Shown: one piece after another, positions 11,893 to 13,244 of the stretch
How the letters are laid out: the number at the start of each line of letters is the position of its first letter
Numbering within the stretch: the stretch's first letter is position 1
Source of the DNA: Chloroflexota bacterium
GTDB taxonomy: Bacteria > Chloroflexota > Dehalococcoidia > UBA3495
Assembly (NCBI GenBank): GCA_022563275.1
Contig: JADFNR010000096.1
Coordinates: 1-13,244 of the forward strand
Direction of reading: 5' to 3'
DNA: 13,244 nucleotides
Position numbers and translations under genes: made by a program
Notes under the pieces: model-generated
What the model saw: the letters and a program-made list of their open reading frames with translations, nothing else
What the model was told of the DNA's origin: nothing
Databases searched by the model: none

Positions 11893-13244
11893 TTATTGCA
11901 GACTCCACGTATTGACTACCCCGTCCTCGCCTCCAACCCAAACCTGTAGGGCAATCACCACCTCATCTCCTGCTTCGTCGGTGGCTGAGACGGTGTAAAC
12001 GTCTTTCACCGAGACCAAGGCCGTGGGCCAGGTATATCTCTCGTCGCCAAATGACCCGGCGCCAAAGGAAACCAAAAGGTCGCTATAGTAGTTCCCCCTG
12101 GTGATGGCCGCAGTGGTGGAATATTTGAGAGTTTTTGACTGCCCGGAGTTCAACTCCACCGCTGGATCGGGTTCCCAGGTGATCCGTTCGCGGTTAACCT
12201 GCGTGATCATAAGCACTTCATCCGGTATATCTGTGATGTCACCTGAAGGACTGGTCGAAACGTAGGAAAAACCCACTGGTAGCCAATCCCTTAACTCCTC
12301 AATCGGCAGGTCTTGGGTACCGACGTTGTCTATCTTGATAGTAAAGTCGATGTCGAAGGTGTAGGTGTAGGGAATTGTACTGGTGTTTGTTGAAACCAAT
12401 GTCGCCGAGTCCAAGCTTTTTGTCACCACCACGGCATCGCCCGTGCAGGGACCGGGGTTGGCGCCTATCTGCACGGGGGCTGTTTTCCCATTAGAGGTCG
12501 TATCTCCCCCTGGCGCTACCTGGGCCCGATTGCAGTAGTTTCCGTCGCTTGAGTCGGTCACGACGCCGAAGGTCAGGGTAACTATTTCCCCCGGTGCGAT
12601 GGACGTGTTATCCGGCAATACCCACTCAATATCAATCCCGTCGGATTCGGGGCAGAGGTCCACACGGTCTTTGGGGGGGAAGTCCTGGGCTGCCGTATTC
12701 GGCAGTGTCAACTGGTTCGGGGCAGCGTTGCAATCGAAGGCGAACCCGATGGGCAATTCATCTTCGATCTTCTTCAGATCTAGGGCGGTATCGTCTCTGT
12801 TGACTATCATGATTGTGTAGGTGACAGGATCCCCGCCGTTGGGATTGGTGTCTGAAACCGTTTTGATCACCTGGAATTCCCGGTCTTCGAACTCAGAAAG
12901 CTGTGGAATAAGGACTAAACCCTTCAGAGGGTCGTCGCCAGGGGCTGGAGGCAACACCGGTTCTTGGACCACAGTGATGGTGATGCTCTCCCCGCAGGGG
13001 TCCACAGTTTCAGTTGACGTGGCGCCGCTCGGGTCGTTGGGGTCCACATTAGCCGCCAGCCAGTTGGACCAACGGGCTTCGTCCGACAAAAGGTATGTGA
13101 GGTATTCCTGCACCGCCAGGCCGCAGTATTGCCGGTGCACGATGTTGGTCTTCACCCGGGCGTCGATGGCGGTGTTCTGGGCCAGGTTCAGAGACGACGT
13201 GATGAGGGGCACGGAGAAAAGCAGAAACCCCAAGGCGGTCAGGA
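11893..13244 (-). CDS. Pilus-associated/secreted protein with PilX-like N-terminal helix and two DUF11-like repeats (5' end outside window)
   Basis: The frame is open to the right edge, so the N-terminus is missing. Numbering from the TTG at 13233: residues 1-20 are hydrophobic (LTALGFLLFSVPLITSSL, starting three codons upstream), followed by AQNTAIDARVKTNIVHRQYCGLAVQEYL. This resembles the helix of PilX-like or prepilin-type proteins that leads into an exported domain. Two related beta-rich units follow: about 120-245 (QVIKTVSDTNPNGGDPVTYT, EDELPIGFAFDC, APGEIVTLTFGV) and about 266-395 (VVVTKSLDSATL, TFDIDFTIKIDNVGTQDL, RDWLPVGFSYVS, LNSGQSKTLKYST). Both have the shape of DUF11/TIGR01451 repeats: a KTV/KSL opening, a D-LP-GF strand and a G-T closing strand. 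Unit 1 also has several Cys (168, 194, 234). The tail ends VWVGGEDGVVNTWSLQ. It probably sits on the cell surface or in a type IV pilus-like fibre. The TTG is unlikely to be the real start. Confidence 0.75.
   Translation of the reverse strand, partial: LTALGFLLFSVPLITSSLNLAQNTAIDARVKTNIVHRQYCGLAVQEYLTYLLSDEARWSNWLAANVDPNDPSGATSTETVDPCGESITITVVQEPVLPPAPGDDPLKGLVLIPQLSEFEDREFQVIKTVSDTNPNGGDPVTYTIMIVNRDDTALDLKKIEDELPIGFAFDCNAAPNQLTLPNTAAQDFPPKDRVDLCPESDGIDIEWVLPDNTSIAPGEIVTLTFGVVTDSSDGNYCNRAQVAPGGDTTSNGKTAPVQIGANPGPCTGDAVVVTKSLDSATLVSTNTSTIPYTYTFDIDFTIKIDNVGTQDLPIEELRDWLPVGFSYVSTSPSGDITDIPDEVLMITQVNRERITWEPDPAVELNSGQSKTLKYSTTAAITRGNYYSDLLVSFGAGSFGDERYTWPTALVSVKDVYTVSATDEAGDEVVIALQVWVGGEDGVVNTWSLQ

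Noticed and set aside
11728..11949. 73-codon plus-strand frame between the MmcB-like and DUF11 genes
   Set aside because: It overlaps both neighbours and shows no ribosome site or protein character.
1..13244. tRNA, rRNA, CRISPR array, insertion sequence or transposase
   Set aside because: I looked for T-loop motifs, regularly spaced short repeats, and transposase or integrase motifs on both strands and saw none. The only sizeable repeat is the pair at 8277 and 8754.

Overview
The window is bacterial, gene-dense, mostly G+C-rich, and uses ATG and TTG starts with GGAGG-type ribosome binding sites. The gene mix suggests a Chloroflexota genome of the Dehalococcoidia/SAR202 type. That mix is two LLM-class flavin/F420 monooxygenases, a MetE-like barrel protein, a VOC enzyme, a pterin dehydratase, and a prepilin-like protein with DUF11 repeats. 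The assignment rests on protein style alone and is an inference.

Layout. (1) 1-1302, minus: an AT-richer restriction-modification pair. A complete DNA cytosine-5 methyltransferase is followed, with a TTGA stop/start overlap, by the first 51 codons of a GIY-YIG nuclease that runs off the left edge. (2) 1485-3501, minus: argH and rpe, overlapping by 11 bp. The argH promoter sits so close to the ATG that the mRNA is probably leaderless. (3) 3783-5493: a RidA-family gene (+) converging on an MFS exporter (-) with a 16 bp gap. (4) 5903-8374, plus: pterin-4a-carbinolamine dehydratase, an LLM oxidoreductase of the TIGR03617 type and a MetE/UROD-like barrel protein, closely spaced as one operon. (5) 8412-10741, minus: a small dimeric alpha/beta-barrel-like protein, a second LLM monooxygenase and a VOC protein. 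(6) 11016-11750, plus: an MmcB-like PD-(D/E)XK protein. (7) 11893-13244, minus: a secreted or pilus-associated protein with a hydrophobic N-terminal helix and two DUF11-like repeats, cut by the right edge.

How the genes work together. Regions 4 and 5 hold two LLM monooxygenases, a VOC enzyme, a small ABM-like protein and a MetE-like protein. They look like an accessory oxidative catabolism or detoxification neighbourhood, but no substrate can be read from the sequence. The most unusual structures are three. First, a 94 bp direct repeat of the 3' end of the MetE-like gene, whose second copy carries an in-frame stop and lies on the far side of the small gene. Second, a recurring extended -10 promoter element seen upstream of three genes. 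Third, the edge-truncated GIY-YIG nuclease coupled to the methyltransferase. I do not see a clearly new multi-gene system. The restriction-modification pair and the oxidoreductase cluster are the best candidates for follow-up. I found no tRNA, rRNA, CRISPR array or transposase.
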